Source of the DNA: Macrolepiota albuminosa
Taxonomy: Eukaryota > Basidiomycota > Agaricomycetes > Agaricales > Agaricaceae
DNA length: 64,000 nt
Direction of reading: 5' to 3'
NCBI GenBank assembly: GCA_027475525.1
Contig: JAMWFC010000055.1
Location: forward strand, 1,034,212 to 1,098,211
In this document: in pieces, positions 54,041-64,000 of the stretch
How positions within the stretch are numbered: position 1 is the first letter of the stretch
Layout of the letters: each line of letters begins with the position of its first letter
Made by a program: the position numbers and the translations under genes
Notes under the pieces: generated by a model
Database searches by the model: none
Seen by the model: only the letters and a program-made list of their open reading frames with translations
Told to the model about the DNA's origin: nothing

Positions 54041-54696
54041 ATGTTGAAGGTTGCAACCGGTACTTTGCTCAAAGCATCTCGCCCTCAACGTGTTTCTTTG
54101 CCCATTAAAACGTTCACAAGGTCTCTTATCACTCTCAAGGACCACAAGGTATCTCATATTACCTGGAATGAACGTAATTTTTTGGAAATCGACGCGTCAC
54201 TATGTAGTATACTGCACATGCAACTGCTCAAGGCAAAGGGCGCAACGGGAAGGTGAAGTGCAATGGACTTGAGCTCGATCTTGCCACACCGAAGGAGCTC
54301 GGAGGAACTGGGAAGGGAGAGAACCCAGAGCAACTGTTCGCGATGGGATATGCTTGTTGGTGGCTAATCGGCTCTCTTTATTCTTACTCACGACTTTGAC
54401 GTCCAGCTTGCCTGCTTGGTGCTATTCAATTTGTGGCTGGACGTATGGGCAAGGATGCCTCCAAGGCTGTTGTTCACACCAGTGTGCATCTCGGCGAGCC
54501 CAAGGACCTGAAAGGATTCGGACTTGCTGTTGATATCAAAGTGGAGGGCGTTGACGATGATGTTCTAAAGGCTGGGCATGAGGTATGATATAATTTCCTT
54601 GACCGTGAGAGAAGTATAGACTTACACTCTCGCCAGTTCTGTCCTTACAGCCGTGCTTTAGAACATGGTGCGGTGGTCAAGGTTTCGAAAGCCTAG
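54041..54696 (+). CDS. Organic hydroperoxide resistance protein (Ohr/OsmC family), mitochondrial
   Basis: Thiol peroxidase that reduces organic peroxides. Four exons; the first encodes a presequence-like stretch (SRPQRVSLPIKTFTRSLITL) before the Ohr domain. After splicing: YTATAQGKGRNGKVKCNG, LDLATPKELGG, NPEQLFAMGYASCLLGAI with the peroxidatic Cys, then KDASKAVVHTSVHLGEPK and HEFCPYSRAL with the resolving Cys. It ends VVKVSKA at 54696. The catalytic Cys region (TCT-TGC) is formed across an intron. Ohr is mainly a bacterial family; a mitochondrial copy in fungi points to old transfer or organelle ancestry, which is inference. It starts 142 bp after RSE1 on the same strand. Confidence 0.9.
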
Positions 54697-57116
54697 CTTG
54701 TATAGAGAGACTAACTCGGTACTGTTACCTTCGGTTGTTCCGGATAAACTCAATCTTGGTAGCAATAAGATTTATCTTAACCTCAGCGTTCAACGAAATC
54801 AGGTGTCGTTTAACTTTTATTGAATCTCTGCCTTCAGGCATATCAAGCTTAAACTTGTGCTTCGGACTTGTGATTTGGCAGGCAGAACTGAACACTGATA
54901 TAATCATCAGCCAGCTGTGTCTATGGAGTGTCCCTTCCATTCTCAGATAGGGGGTTACTACTCTCGAAAGCGTTCTTTGGCATCTAGACCTGAAAAGATC
55001 ATTTTCTTTTGCCTAATGTGGTAGTCGTTTGCGAATCTGTTCTTCCATTGTCCAGATCGAGGAGGAAGAATGCAATAACCGGTCTGATTCCTGGGTATTT
55101 ATCAGTCTTGATCCTTGAAAGCGGCACACCTTTTCCCTGCGTATGGAGTACCCCCCTTATTTCGGTAGGTGGCAGTCGTCTAATACAGGCCTTGTTCATC
55201 CCACGTGGGCCCTTCGCTTCAAAGGCACATTCCATCATCCGTGTGCGAGTCAACCATGTCTGTGCAGAGATTTTGTGGACGCGCATCCCTCTACGACGGT
55301 GGTCTGTTGTCTAGCTAGGTAACATGATCATCGGGTACCATATGTAACGACCCTCATCTCAAGTCCCTTGCGAAGTTTGGGTCTTGCATCGCAACTGAAG
55401 AATAATGCTCCTACTCACTGAGATTAAAGGCTGGTTTATGATTTGCACACGCTAACATCTTCGTCTGGTATCCTCTCAGCGGCAACGGGTTAGGCATCAG
55501 AATTAGAATTATACCGATCCTTTTGCCGATAGCGGTGCTTTCGGCACAGATCACAGCATTGAAGTTTATTCTCGAATGGCGCTTGTTCTGGGAGCGTATG
55601 GCGAAGCCGACCAGAAAGTTATGTTTAGGCCCATCTCAATAAGATCAAGGCGGCACAGAATATTCTTCCCATGACCTTCGTTCTGCCTTTTTAACTGTGT
55701 TAAATCGTGAATTAGATCCATCGAATCGAAGTATACGGATTCGCAGGTTGACCGACCACAGACGCCACACAACAAACTGGTAACGAACGGGAAACGTCTA
55801 GCCTTTCCTTCCTCTTCTTTGAGTTATCGAACCTCACTTTGTTCTCGGTCTGTTTTGATATCAATATCTTTCGCCGTTTCCTATGTGGCAATAATTATAA
55901 TTTCAGGGACAGGCTGTACCCATGGATACCTCCTTGTCGAACAAGATCCTGTGTTAACTAACACCCCTACTGTACTCTCCCTCATTTGTCCTGCACATAC
56001 ACCAAGTGTTGACAACGTTTCACTTTCAGATATCGTGTTCCGGCTATAGCATAGGAAGTATACTGTAATTCATGAACGTACCACGGACTCCGTTTGATTC
56101 TGACGAACAAAACAACACTCCACTCATATTATTCAGTTTCATGCCCAAACAGAGCGAGCTCGAAGCTCGAGGTGACACGCCCGTTTCATTTGGATCCTTG
56201 ATTCGAGGTATGACTGGAAAAAGACCAATCGAATTTCGAATTGGATCTCAAGAAGGATTTGACAAACAATATCGATAGGGACTTGGATAAGACAGAGGGA
56301 CATCCTTACTTACTACCACCTCAGTGCATAAGCAACGCACGCAAGTGTGCGGGCCATCAGGAGTGAAGACCGCCTGGACAGCAGCTCCATTTGCTTTTAT
56401 GCTGGTCTGCTTTCCGATGCCACTCATTTCCTGACACCGGCAGCCTATGGCCATCCTTACAAAGGAAAGCGGGACTGCAAATAGAAAGGAATAATTGTTA
56501 TGTACAAATCAACGTGGAACAGTTGAAGCTCCTTTGTCAATTCGATCGTTCCATCAAGTTGATTATATTATTTTAATACAAGGGGTTTCGCGTGCGCTTT
56601 CAAACAGCTCTTAGATCTCAAGCTCGAATTGGAATTGGAATTAGCAGCAGATTCATGATAATCAAAGGAGAGACTTTTGACTCCTTTGTAGCTTTTGTTT
56701 TCGAACACTTGAAAGAGTTCTTTCTTTGGTCGACGGACGGTCCTTTTCACGTTGTCTATGTAGTTAGTAGACACCGTAAAGTAAGGACGTTGAAAGTGTA
56801 CCATATGTACGAGGTATTTCCTGAATCATGTGCAACCGGACCTTCATTATCTTCGTCGCGTTGAACAAAAGCGCCACCCTTTCAAGTTGATGGCCTACTT
56901 ACTGAAATACTTCAAAGGGCGATGCCCCACGCGTTGTACACCATATTGGTAAAATAGATAATGGCCGTACTCAAACGAACGATCTCACTATGGTGCCACC
57001 TATGAATTTTTCCTGGCTATAGTTGGCCACGTAGGGATACCATTTGTATATATATATATGTATGACTCTGTGGACTTGCGACGCCGATCCGATCCCCTGT
57101 GTTTCTGGAAGTAGCT
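54697..57116. other. Long gene-poor interval
   Basis: About 2.4 kb. None of the frames shows domains, splice-phase continuity or biased composition. Small AT runs and a TATATATATATATG stretch near 57045 are present. I see no tRNA, inverted repeat or transposon protein. Confidence 0.45.
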
Positions 57117-57700
57117 ATGCAGAGTGAACTGTCTATGTCATTTATATTTGATTCTTTCCCTATCTACGACGAGTTAGGGATGCCAGGCTTGAAGCTTGAA
57201 GCGTGAGTTCCTGCAGCGTCTTGTTGGTGTTCTTCTTTCGACTCTTTTGTTCACCAGACAGACAGAACACTGAAAAGTCGCAGGACGACGAGATGGTATA
57301 TTTCGATGGAAAACCACTTGACCCATTACGCATGGAGAGGGATCCTATCCTATTTCAACGACATAGAAACGACAGATTTTGGACAGACACAGAATGCCGG
57401 CGGTGCGATGAGTCGGCGCAAGTGACAGACGGGGATAGGGACAGACGACCGAATCTGGATTCGCCCAGGTGTAAAAATACATTACATTCCTCGGTGGCTC
57501 CCGAGTATTCGTTGATACAGACAGATCTATGCTCCACTACCAGTGTACTTACGCGTATGCTCAGATGCAAGTCCACGTTTTTTTCGGCAACGGTCTGCTC
57601 GATCAATGCGCTGACACAATGTCCCAGATCCGTGCTCGAGTTTTTCCAGAGTGAATCCGAGGTGTACGACACTGCTGCGGAGGAACCAGGCAAGCCGTGA
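57117..57700 (+). CDS. Small hypothetical protein
   Basis: Two exons, 57117-57202 and 57262-57700, give 174 aa by phase. The start reads MQSELSMSFIFDSFPIYDELG; the second exon has KSQDDEMVYFDGKPLDPLRM, ERDPILFQRHRNDRFW and a Cys-containing middle. No family recognised. The minus strand also has a long frame here (57355-57717), so it could be a chance ORF. The splice acceptor chosen (CAGACAG) is the only one that keeps the frame. Confidence 0.4.
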
Positions 57701-58132
57701 ACGGAATCCGACCACAAGCGACTAGGAGGAGATCGATGCGAGTATTATTGTCTCTCCCGGCGTGCGGAAGGCCGATGGAGGAGGCTTTTTTGATTGTGGG
57801 GTGAGAATGAAGCTGGAGCTATGTACATTACATAGAATGCCTTGATGGAGCCATCACAAGCGAGAGTTTGATCCAAAGATGATGCGCGTCTTGGCAGGAC
57901 AAGCCATGGGATGAAAAGAAAATTATTGAATTCCGGCTGTTGCCCCTATTTTGCGAACCACGTGACCCAATAGCCGGTGCTGGCAGAGCCTCGCGGACTT
58001 GTTACAGCACATTTCCTTGTCTCGTCATCACCTCTCTGCGTCCAGTTGCACTGAGTGCTTCTTGGAAGCGTGGACTTCTGCATTCCCGATAGTCGTAAAC
58101 GATACACCTCGCATAATCAGACATAAGCAGAA
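57701..58132. other. Intergenic spacer upstream of GET1
   Basis: About 430 bp with no coding frame; presumed GET1 promoter. Confidence 0.5.
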
Positions 58133-58894
58133 ATGTCTCTTATATTCACGATTTTTGCGCTCGTCTTTGTGACGCAGCTTATTTCCTGGATTGGGCAGAA
58201 TGTTTTATTAGAATTGGTGAGTTTGTTTGTGCTAGTGTTTGACATGCTCATGTGTGTGAAAAGGCATATTCGTTGTATCTACGGGTGTTCCACTCGACGA
58301 TGAGCGCACAACTACGGGCAAAACGGAAGGAAGTATTGAACAAAAAGGCAGAACTAATGAAGACAAGCGCGCAGGATCAGTTTGCGAAATGGGCCAAGCT
58401 AAGGCGTAGTGTTGACAAGGGACTGGCGGAGCTGGAGCAACTTAGTGTGTCACGCTGTCCCTTGCCGTGCGTCACCACTGACGCAATTTCAGATAGCGAT
58501 GTGGCGTCGACAAAGACGGCCTTTGCCATAAAATTCAAGTCGACGCTTTGGCTCTTGACCACAGGCGTCCAGTTCTTCGTGGGATGGTGGTACAGAAAGA
58601 TTGCTGTGTTTTACCTCCCGCCCGGGTGGTTTGGTCCGTTGGAGTGGTGGCTGTCGTTTCCATTTGCACCTGCAGGTCAGTGGACGTGGCTTGCATTTTT
58701 CTGCTCGTGACGTGTTCTCTCTCCAGGCTCTGTGAGCGTTGGGGTGTGGCAGATGGCGTGTAAACGGGTGATTCTGATCGGCGAGCGCATGGTGAAAGAT
58801 CTAATAGCAGGTGAGAAGTTGCGACACTCGCGTTGCTTGGGTGTTGACGAGGGTTGCAGGGACTTGGAATGAGGCTGGGAAGAAAGAGACGTGA
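58133..58894 (+). CDS. GET1: Get1, ER receptor for tail-anchored protein insertion
   Basis: Membrane half of the Get1/Get2 receptor that releases tail-anchored proteins from Get3 into the ER membrane. Five exons with small introns. TM1 is [21 protein letters not shown] cytosolic coiled coil follows ([40 protein letters not shown]), the Get3-binding element. Then [19 protein letters not shown], the signature [20 protein letters not shown] and a last TM segment [16 protein letters not shown]. The end reads [12 protein letters not shown]. Topology and motifs are those of WRB/Get1. Malate synthase follows 240 bp downstream on the same strand. Confidence 0.92.
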
Positions 58895-59134
58895 GGGGTA
58901 TGGGTATGTTATTAGGTAGGCTGTGGTAATTAGGGAGGGACGGAATGCAGACACGGAACGAAATTAAGACTGGCAGCGTCGTAGACACGTGCAGGACGCG
59001 CACCAAGTGAGTGTGGGACATGTGATATGACCCAACGGCCGTCGCGCCATCCGCCTCGGATGCGGACACGGAGAGCCGTCCCAAATTGGAAACTATTTAG
59101 ACCGTCATGCTTTCACTCATTTCCTTCACACACA

Positions 59135-60968
59135 ATGGTCAACGGCGTCCAGATCCACTCCAAGGCTGCCCAGAACGCCCAGGCTGAGCTCTTCACCGAC
59201 GGCGCCCTCGACTTCCTCGCTGCGCTCCACCGCACCTTCGAGTCCACCAGGCAATCTCTCCTCGTCGCCCGCGAGGAGGCCCAGCGTAGATATGACTCGG
59301 GCGTTGCTCTCGACTTTCCACCAGAGACTGCCCACATCCGTGCTGAGCCTTCATGGCACTGTGCACCCCCTGCTCCTGGTCTTGAGGACCGTCGCGTCGA
59401 AATCACTGGTCCGACTGACCGCAAAATGGTAATCAACGCTCTCAACAGCGGAGCCAAGACTTTCATGGCCGACTTTGAAGGTACGTTGTTCGCTCTCGAT
59501 TAATCTCTTTTGCTCACCGTTAGTCTCAGATTCGAGCTCGCCGACGTTTGCGAATATGATCAACGGCCAAATCAATCTTCGCGACGCCATCAGGCGCAAG
59601 ATTGACTTTGAATCAAATGGAAAACAGTACAAGCTGGCTGCTCAGCCTGCCGTTCTCATTGTCCGGTAAGTATCACACATCTCAAACCAGCCGGTGTTTT
59701 CTCACCCCTGGCCTAGTCCTCGCGGCTGGCATCTCGACGAACCGCGTGTCACTATCGACAATGCGCCCGTCTCTGGCTCCATCTTTGATTTTGCTTTCTA
59801 CTTCTATCACAATGCAAAGGAACTCGTCAAGGCGGGGCGAGGTCCATACTTTTACCTGCCCAAGATGGAGCACTACCTCGAGGCGCGTCTCTGGAACGAC
59901 ATCTTCCTCTTCTCTCAGTCGTACATTGGCATGCCCCACAACACAATCCGTGCTACTGTTCTCATTGAGACTCTTCCGGCTGCGTTCCAGATGGAAGAAA
60001 TCCTCTTCGAGCTGAGAAATCACTCCTCTGGTCTCAACTGTGGCCGGTAAGTGTACCCTACAAGTCATCAGATCAACATTCCCAACTTTTTCTGCTAGAT
60101 GGGACTATATTTTCAGTTTCATCAAGAAGCGCAGGGCCGATAGAAGTGCAGTGCTGCCTGACAGGAAGGACGTGACGATGACCGTCGGATTCATGGATGC
60201 CTACGTCAAGCTTTTGATTCAAACTTGCCACAGGTAAGTCACGAGGTTATGTATTTTTGGTACCCATACCCATGTTATCTCTTTAATTATAGACGAAAGG
60301 TCGCGGCGATGGGTGGAATGTCGGCACAGATCCCCATCAAGGATGACGCCAAGGCGAACGAAGTAGCAATGGCCAAGGTGCGCGCGGACAAGCTGCGCGA
60401 GGTCACTGCAGGGCACGACGGCACATGGATCGCGCACCCGCTCATTAACCAGATCGCGCGCCAGATCTTTGACGAGAACATGCTTGGACCCAACCAGTAT
60501 CATGTGCTTCGCCAGGACGTCAAGGTCGCTGCTGCGGATTTGTTGAACACCAAGGTTCCGGGCAAGATCACGGAGGAGGGTGTGCGCGAGAATGTGTCGA
60601 CTTCGCTTGCGTATACGTCTGCGTGGATCGGAGGGAACGGGTGTATACCGCTTAATTATCTCATGGAGGACGCGGCGACTGCGGAGATTACGCGTGTGCA
60701 GCTGTGGCAGTGGGTACACTATGGCGCGCGACTTGATAATGGGCTTCCTATTACGCTGGAGTATATTGATGCGTTGGTGAAGGAGCTCGCGCCTGGGATT
60801 AAGAAGATCGTCGCGGGGGTTAAGCAGGAGAATGTGGACGTTGCGGCGGAGTATTTGAAGGCGCAGGTGAGGAGGCAGTGGCCGAGCGAGTTTTTGACGA
60901 GCGATTTGATGATGTATTTGGCTATTGCGGATGGTGTTGATCCCAAGTACCACAAGGCGGCTTTGTAG
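59135..60968 (+). CDS. MLS1: Malate synthase
   Basis: Condenses glyoxylate with acetyl-CoA to malate in the glyoxylate cycle, needed for growth on C2 compounds and fatty acids. Several exons, ATG 59135. Segments in order: [79 protein letters not shown] with the catalytic Glu, [66 protein letters not shown] and [11 protein letters not shown]. Length is close to the usual ~540 aa. The C-terminus is KAAL rather than an SKL-type peroxisomal signal, and I see no N-terminal PTS2, so its compartment is uncertain. Confidence 0.95.
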
Positions 60969-61217
60969 AGGAGGTAGTCGTGTTCTTGTCCTCTCTTTCT
61001 CTTTTTTTTTCTCTTTGCCCTTTTTTTGCGGGTGGATAGGTTTTTGCGTCCCTTGCGTGCGTTACATGTATTCTAGTTCCCCCGTTCATTTGTCTAGTGT
61101 AATATGTACATAGCCTAAAATTCACACACCATACCAAGTTAGATTTGGATGAACGTTCGTGGACCTTGTGGTGCTTCTTTTCAGGATTCTAAAAGTATAG
61201 ATATATACCATTGCACG
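60969..61217. other. 3' region of malate synthase
   Basis: T-rich downstream segment with no coding frame; likely the 3' UTR and terminator area of malate synthase. Confidence 0.5.
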
Positions 61218-61290
61218 TGGGTCTTATACGGTTTTCGCCCTTGCGAAGGGCTCATCAGAGGGCTTAACCGCTGCCCTAAACCGTCCCACA
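61218..61290 (-). ncRNA. Hammerhead self-cleaving ribozyme
   Basis: On the minus strand every core element lines up. Helix III is ACGGT (61284-61280) with ACCGT (61032-like strand at 61232-61228). The cleavage triplet TTT (61280-61278) has its middle U paired to the last A of GAAA. Helix I is AGGGC (61277-61273) with GCCCT (61263-61259), capped by a 9-nt loop. The invariant CTGATGA is at 61258-61252. Helix II is GCCCTT-CGC-AAGGGC (61251-61237), and the invariant GAAA is at 61236-61233. An outer GTGGG/CCCAC pairing (61289-61285 with 61221-61217) extends helix III. Helices I and II are closed and III is open, a type III layout. Predicted cut between 61278 and 61277. Identification is from consensus matching, without activity data. 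Confidence 0.88.
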
Positions 61291-61295
61291 GCTCT

Positions 61296-61317
61296 ATAGG
61301 GATACCACTTCCCTAGA
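61296..61317 (-). other. Strong hairpin directly upstream of the ribozyme
   Basis: On the minus strand GCTCT..AGAGC and AGGGA..TCCCT pair around a short loop, about 5 nt before the outer ribozyme stem. It may be part of the same folded RNA. Confidence 0.6.
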
Positions 61318-61327
61318 GCACATTATG

Positions 61328-61693
61328 TCATGTATCTACCAACATAGGATTTACTGAGGGGGAGTATAGCAGTACTTGGACTGCTGCCTGCCCAGACAAG
61401 ACCAGCCCAGGGACCCCGAACAGGTGGGTATTACAGTGTGGGGAAAACACCTGGCCAAGGCCCACTTGCACTCCCGCTCTGATGAGAGCCGAGAGCCGAC
61501 GCTTGGCGCGTTTTGAATTACACTGCGCGACTTCTATGACCCATGACATTGCATATTGTGCAAGCACCAGGGGAGTGGTACACGGGTCATGATGTGCAGC
61601 ACGATCGGCGTTCACCGAAGTTGTGACCGAAGTACCCGTGCAAAAGACCTCCCTCTGTGGTACTTGAACCGCAGATTTGGTTCTCGGTAGCAT
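61328..61693 (-). CDS. 121-codon ORF upstream of the hammerhead, unknown
   Basis: Open from ATG (61693) to stop (61328), ending about 38 nt before the ribozyme hairpin and in the same orientation. Composition is Val/Ser/Ala-rich with several Arg and Cys; I recognise no family. It may be a chance frame in a structured RNA element. A B-box-like GGTTCAAGTACC lies at about 61660-61671 on the minus strand, as in Pol III-transcribed SINEs. Coding status is unproven. Confidence 0.3.
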   Translation of the reverse strand: MLPRTKSAVQVPQREVFCTGTSVTTSVNADRAAHHDPCTTPLVLAQYAMSWVIEVAQCNSKRAKRRLSALIRAGVQVGLGQVFSPHCNTHLFGVPGLVLSGQAAVQVLLYSPSVNPMLVDT

Positions 61694-62576
61694 TTACTCT
61701 TACGTTCCTTTTTTGACTCCCTCATCCACGGGTGGTAATCGCAGAATCCCTATTGCTTGACTGTCAGCGCACACTTTTAACTTTCTTTGTGTGAAGGCTA
61801 AGGCAATGAACTTCCATTCCACAAACGTTATCATCTAACCTTATTTCTCTTTCGTGTGTAATTTCTATCGTAGTAACTCAAAAGCTCATGCGTATTGGTG
61901 TACAAGGGCGTTGTGATATATATATATAATTATATAATATATTTTTGGCTGAGGCTTGAACATGGTGTTTGGGGCTCACGTCAGGAGTATGTGGCGCACT
62001 CCGGTCAAGTGAGCAAGGCACGGGTGGTGGGAAATGGTGTTGACTTTGTGAGAAGCGGAAGAAGCTGAAGTCAAAGTTAAAGTCGATAAGGAATTCTAAA
62101 AGGAATGTTTTGCTGGTATGTAGACGGAGATTTCCAGATCGCCGAGAGACATCGAAGTTGATATGCGTTGGGTGGGAATTTGGTTGGATACAGGATACAC
62201 GGCCGGCGACGTCCACCGAGGTTGTTGGTGTTTAACTCCATCTGATTGGGCTTAGCCCTTGCAATGGCATGCGAAGAAAGCGGCGTGTATTCAAAAACGC
62301 ACCGTCAATCTGAAGTTGCAAGGGCAGAAACTTGCATGTCAGTGCATGAACATGAGAAAGTTCAGAGTCAAACAATCTCGGCCATTCAGTATACATACCC
62401 AATTCCGCCCTATCCATCTCACAGAAAACCAAACCAATTGCGAAATCGAGGGAACCATATTCATATGCGCGTCATAATGTCTGAGTGTAAACATGGCTGT
62501 CTGCTGGTGCGTTTGTCTCCCCCTCCCTCACACAACCGTGCTGTCTCCCCTCCCTCTTCGACGAAGCGCTCAGTGC
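61694..62576. other. Intergenic region, AT-rich patch
   Basis: No convincing gene. A pure A/T run lies at about 61916-61943. The right part is presumably the 3' end of the eL39 gene (minus). Confidence 0.45.
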
Positions 62577-62920
62577 TTAGACGTTCAACTTTGTCCTTCT
62601 CCAGTGGCGGCGCTTAGCGTTATACTGCAAATACAAACATACATTCAGCAAATCATCCCTCAGTTTCCAAGACGTAAACGCCTGCAAACCTGGATTTTAG
62701 TGTCCGTCTTGAGGCGGAACCACTGGGGGATCGGCCTTGAATGAATCACAGATCAATCCCTGAACACGGTTCGAGTTGGGGGGGTAAACGCACCTGTTTT
62801 GCCGTCCTGCCTTGGCGAGAATTCTTTTGGTGCGGAAGGTCTTCTGGGAGGGCTAGATCAGGTAGAACATCAATTCACTGAGATTGACATGGATGTTGAG
62901 AGAAAAAGGGGGCATACCAT
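62577..62920 (-). CDS. RPL39: Ribosomal protein eL39
   Basis: Smallest 60S subunit protein, lining the exit tunnel. Four exons, complement of 62918-62920, 62794-62852, 62690-62735 and 62577-62624, total 156 nt and give 51 aa, the exact family length. The first exon is just the ATG. The protein reads MPSQKTFRTKRILAKAGRQN, then RPIPQWFRLKTDTKIQ and YNAKRRHWRRTKLNV. These match eL39 nearly throughout (PIPQW, R-x-TDxKI, YNAKRRHWRRTKL). Every intron has GT..AG and all phases close. No single exon is long enough to appear as an ORF, so it is easily missed. Confidence 0.93.
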
Positions 62921-63451
62921 CGTCGGCGGCGGGGGTGGTGTCGGTGGTGTCGGACGGATAGAAAAAATAAGGTTTGCCGGGTGGCACCGACTGTATAGTT
63001 GTTGTTTACTTCCTGCGGACACTGCCGAACTATTGCCGAACACTATCACGCCCCTTCTCCTTTCAGTCGGACGTCACGGACATGTCACGTCTTAGTCAGA
63101 GGATCATTTGAAGTCCGCTTGGACACAAACGCGCCGAAAATTGAACCTCCGCGCTTTGCCATGAAACGGCAAGCGTGACAGATACTTTGACCATTGACGA
63201 TGAAGGCCCGATCTCAACTTGGACCAAGTTAGAACTGTCTTAGGTATTGCAAATAATCTCTCTAACAAATTACTAGTGCTAAAGGTCCTGTTGTGGAGGA
63301 ATTTTTTTGTCCGACTGAAGGGGAGTTCCAGGGTGCGAGAGTAGATAACCCTGCCGGGGCGGCTTGGGCCTGGACCCTGACACGTTGAAATAATTCCATG
63401 GGGAGAGATTCCCGCAAACACTCAGGCGTGGTGTTTTGAACCGTGAAAGCC
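62921..63451. other. Divergent region between RPL39 and the FKBP gene
   Basis: Carries the promoters of RPL39 (minus) and the FKBP gene (plus). A G-rich GGCGGCGGGGGTGG run lies at about 62925-62938. The frames here are shadows. Confidence 0.5.
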
Positions 63452-64000
63452 ATGAGACTCTTGCAATGGGCGCCTATCCTTCTTGCTGCTGCTGCTGCTT
63501 ATGCGGCTGATGCAGAGCCTCCTACAGAGCTTGTCATTGAGACTACCTACAAGCCTGAAGAGTGCAAGATCAGTGCTCAGAAGGGAGACCAAATCCAGGT
63601 CCATTACGTGCGTATATATCTTTTGCTTTATTCCTCCGACTCTCAAGCCTTGTTGCTTTCTATAGACGGGTTCATTGTTTGATACAGGAAAGAAATTTGA
63701 CTCCAGGTTGGTGTCAATAATGTTATCCAGACTACGGTCTTGACTCCTCATCTATTCAGCCATGACCGCAACGCGCCTCTGGGAATCACGCGTATGTACT
63801 TGTAATGTCCATGCTCAGTAGGGGTGCACTGACACCCGATTTTTTGAAGTGGGCATTGGCCAAGTTATCAAAGGCTGGGACCAGGGCCTGCTTGGCATGT
63901 GTGTTCACGAGAAGCGTAAGCTTACTATTCCTCCCGAGTTGGGGTATGGTGCGTACCTGCCGTTCCTTCGCACTTTGAGTTTTATAGTTGTGTCCCTGTG
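63452..64000 (+). CDS. FKBP2: Secretory FKBP-type peptidyl-prolyl isomerase, cut by window end
   Basis: Folds proteins in the ER by proline cis-trans isomerisation. Signal peptide [20 protein letters not shown], then [20 protein letters not shown] and [10 protein letters not shown]. After introns: [45 protein letters not shown] and [13 protein letters not shown]. These are the FKBP active-site segments (Y, F-D, V-I-x-G-W). Exons seen: 63452-63608, a short one from about 63666, and others to the edge. The rest, including any HDEL-like retention signal, lies beyond the window. The start ATG is at 63452; an earlier GTG in frame is not needed. Confidence 0.92.

Noticed and set aside
61470..61500. 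A second hammerhead (CTGATGA on the plus strand near 61480)
   Set aside because: No GAAA and no flanking helices in the right places.

Overview
The window is nuclear DNA from a fungus, almost certainly an Agaricomycetes-type basidiomycete. Genes are dense and lie on both strands. Nearly every gene is cut by many short introns (about 45-65 nt, GT..AG). Microexons occur, and the protein set is fungal: Ccr4, Rse1, Atg3, Utp25, cytochrome c peroxidase, malate synthase, a DUF6699-like protein and a Tad-clade LINE. Exon borders below were worked out by hand from splice motifs and reading-frame phase.

Layout. 1-5.6 kb: a doubtful ORF, an aldo/keto reductase, a mitochondrial pterin-dehydratase-like protein with a Cys-rich tail, and mevalonate diphosphate decarboxylase (MVD1). 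5.6-13.6 kb: a full-length Tad-like LINE with 16-bp target-site duplications and a poly(A) tail. It sits exactly at the MVD1 start codon and splits the former MVD1/CCR4 divergent promoter. 13.8-20.9 kb: CCR4 and muskelin. 22.9-26.3 kb: prefoldin subunit 4 and sphingosine-1-phosphate lyase, head to head. 28-36 kb: alpha-arrestin, a GNAT-ankyrin protein and cytochrome c peroxidase. 36.9-41 kb: a DUF6699-like protein, a LYAR-type nucleolar protein and ATG3. 41.2-49.5 kb: tRNA-Val, UTP25, DNA topoisomerase III (broken as assembled), an unknown mitochondrial protein and tRNA-His. 49.6-54.7 kb: RSE1/SF3b130 and a mitochondrial Ohr/OsmC peroxidase. 57-61 kb: a small hypothetical gene, GET1 and malate synthase. 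61.2-61.7 kb: a minus-strand hammerhead ribozyme behind a 121-codon ORF. 62.6-64 kb: ribosomal protein eL39, hidden in four tiny exons, and the start of a secretory FKBP.

Most genes are housekeeping genes that do not form a pathway together. Two unusual things stand out. The first is the complete hammerhead ribozyme fold at 61218-61290, probably part of a small self-cleaving retroelement. The second is a set of seven perfect tandem duplications, all with a period of exactly 77 bp. These look like unmerged k=77 contig overlaps from a de Bruijn assembly rather than biology. They break the topoisomerase III gene and create a false 5' repeat in the LINE.
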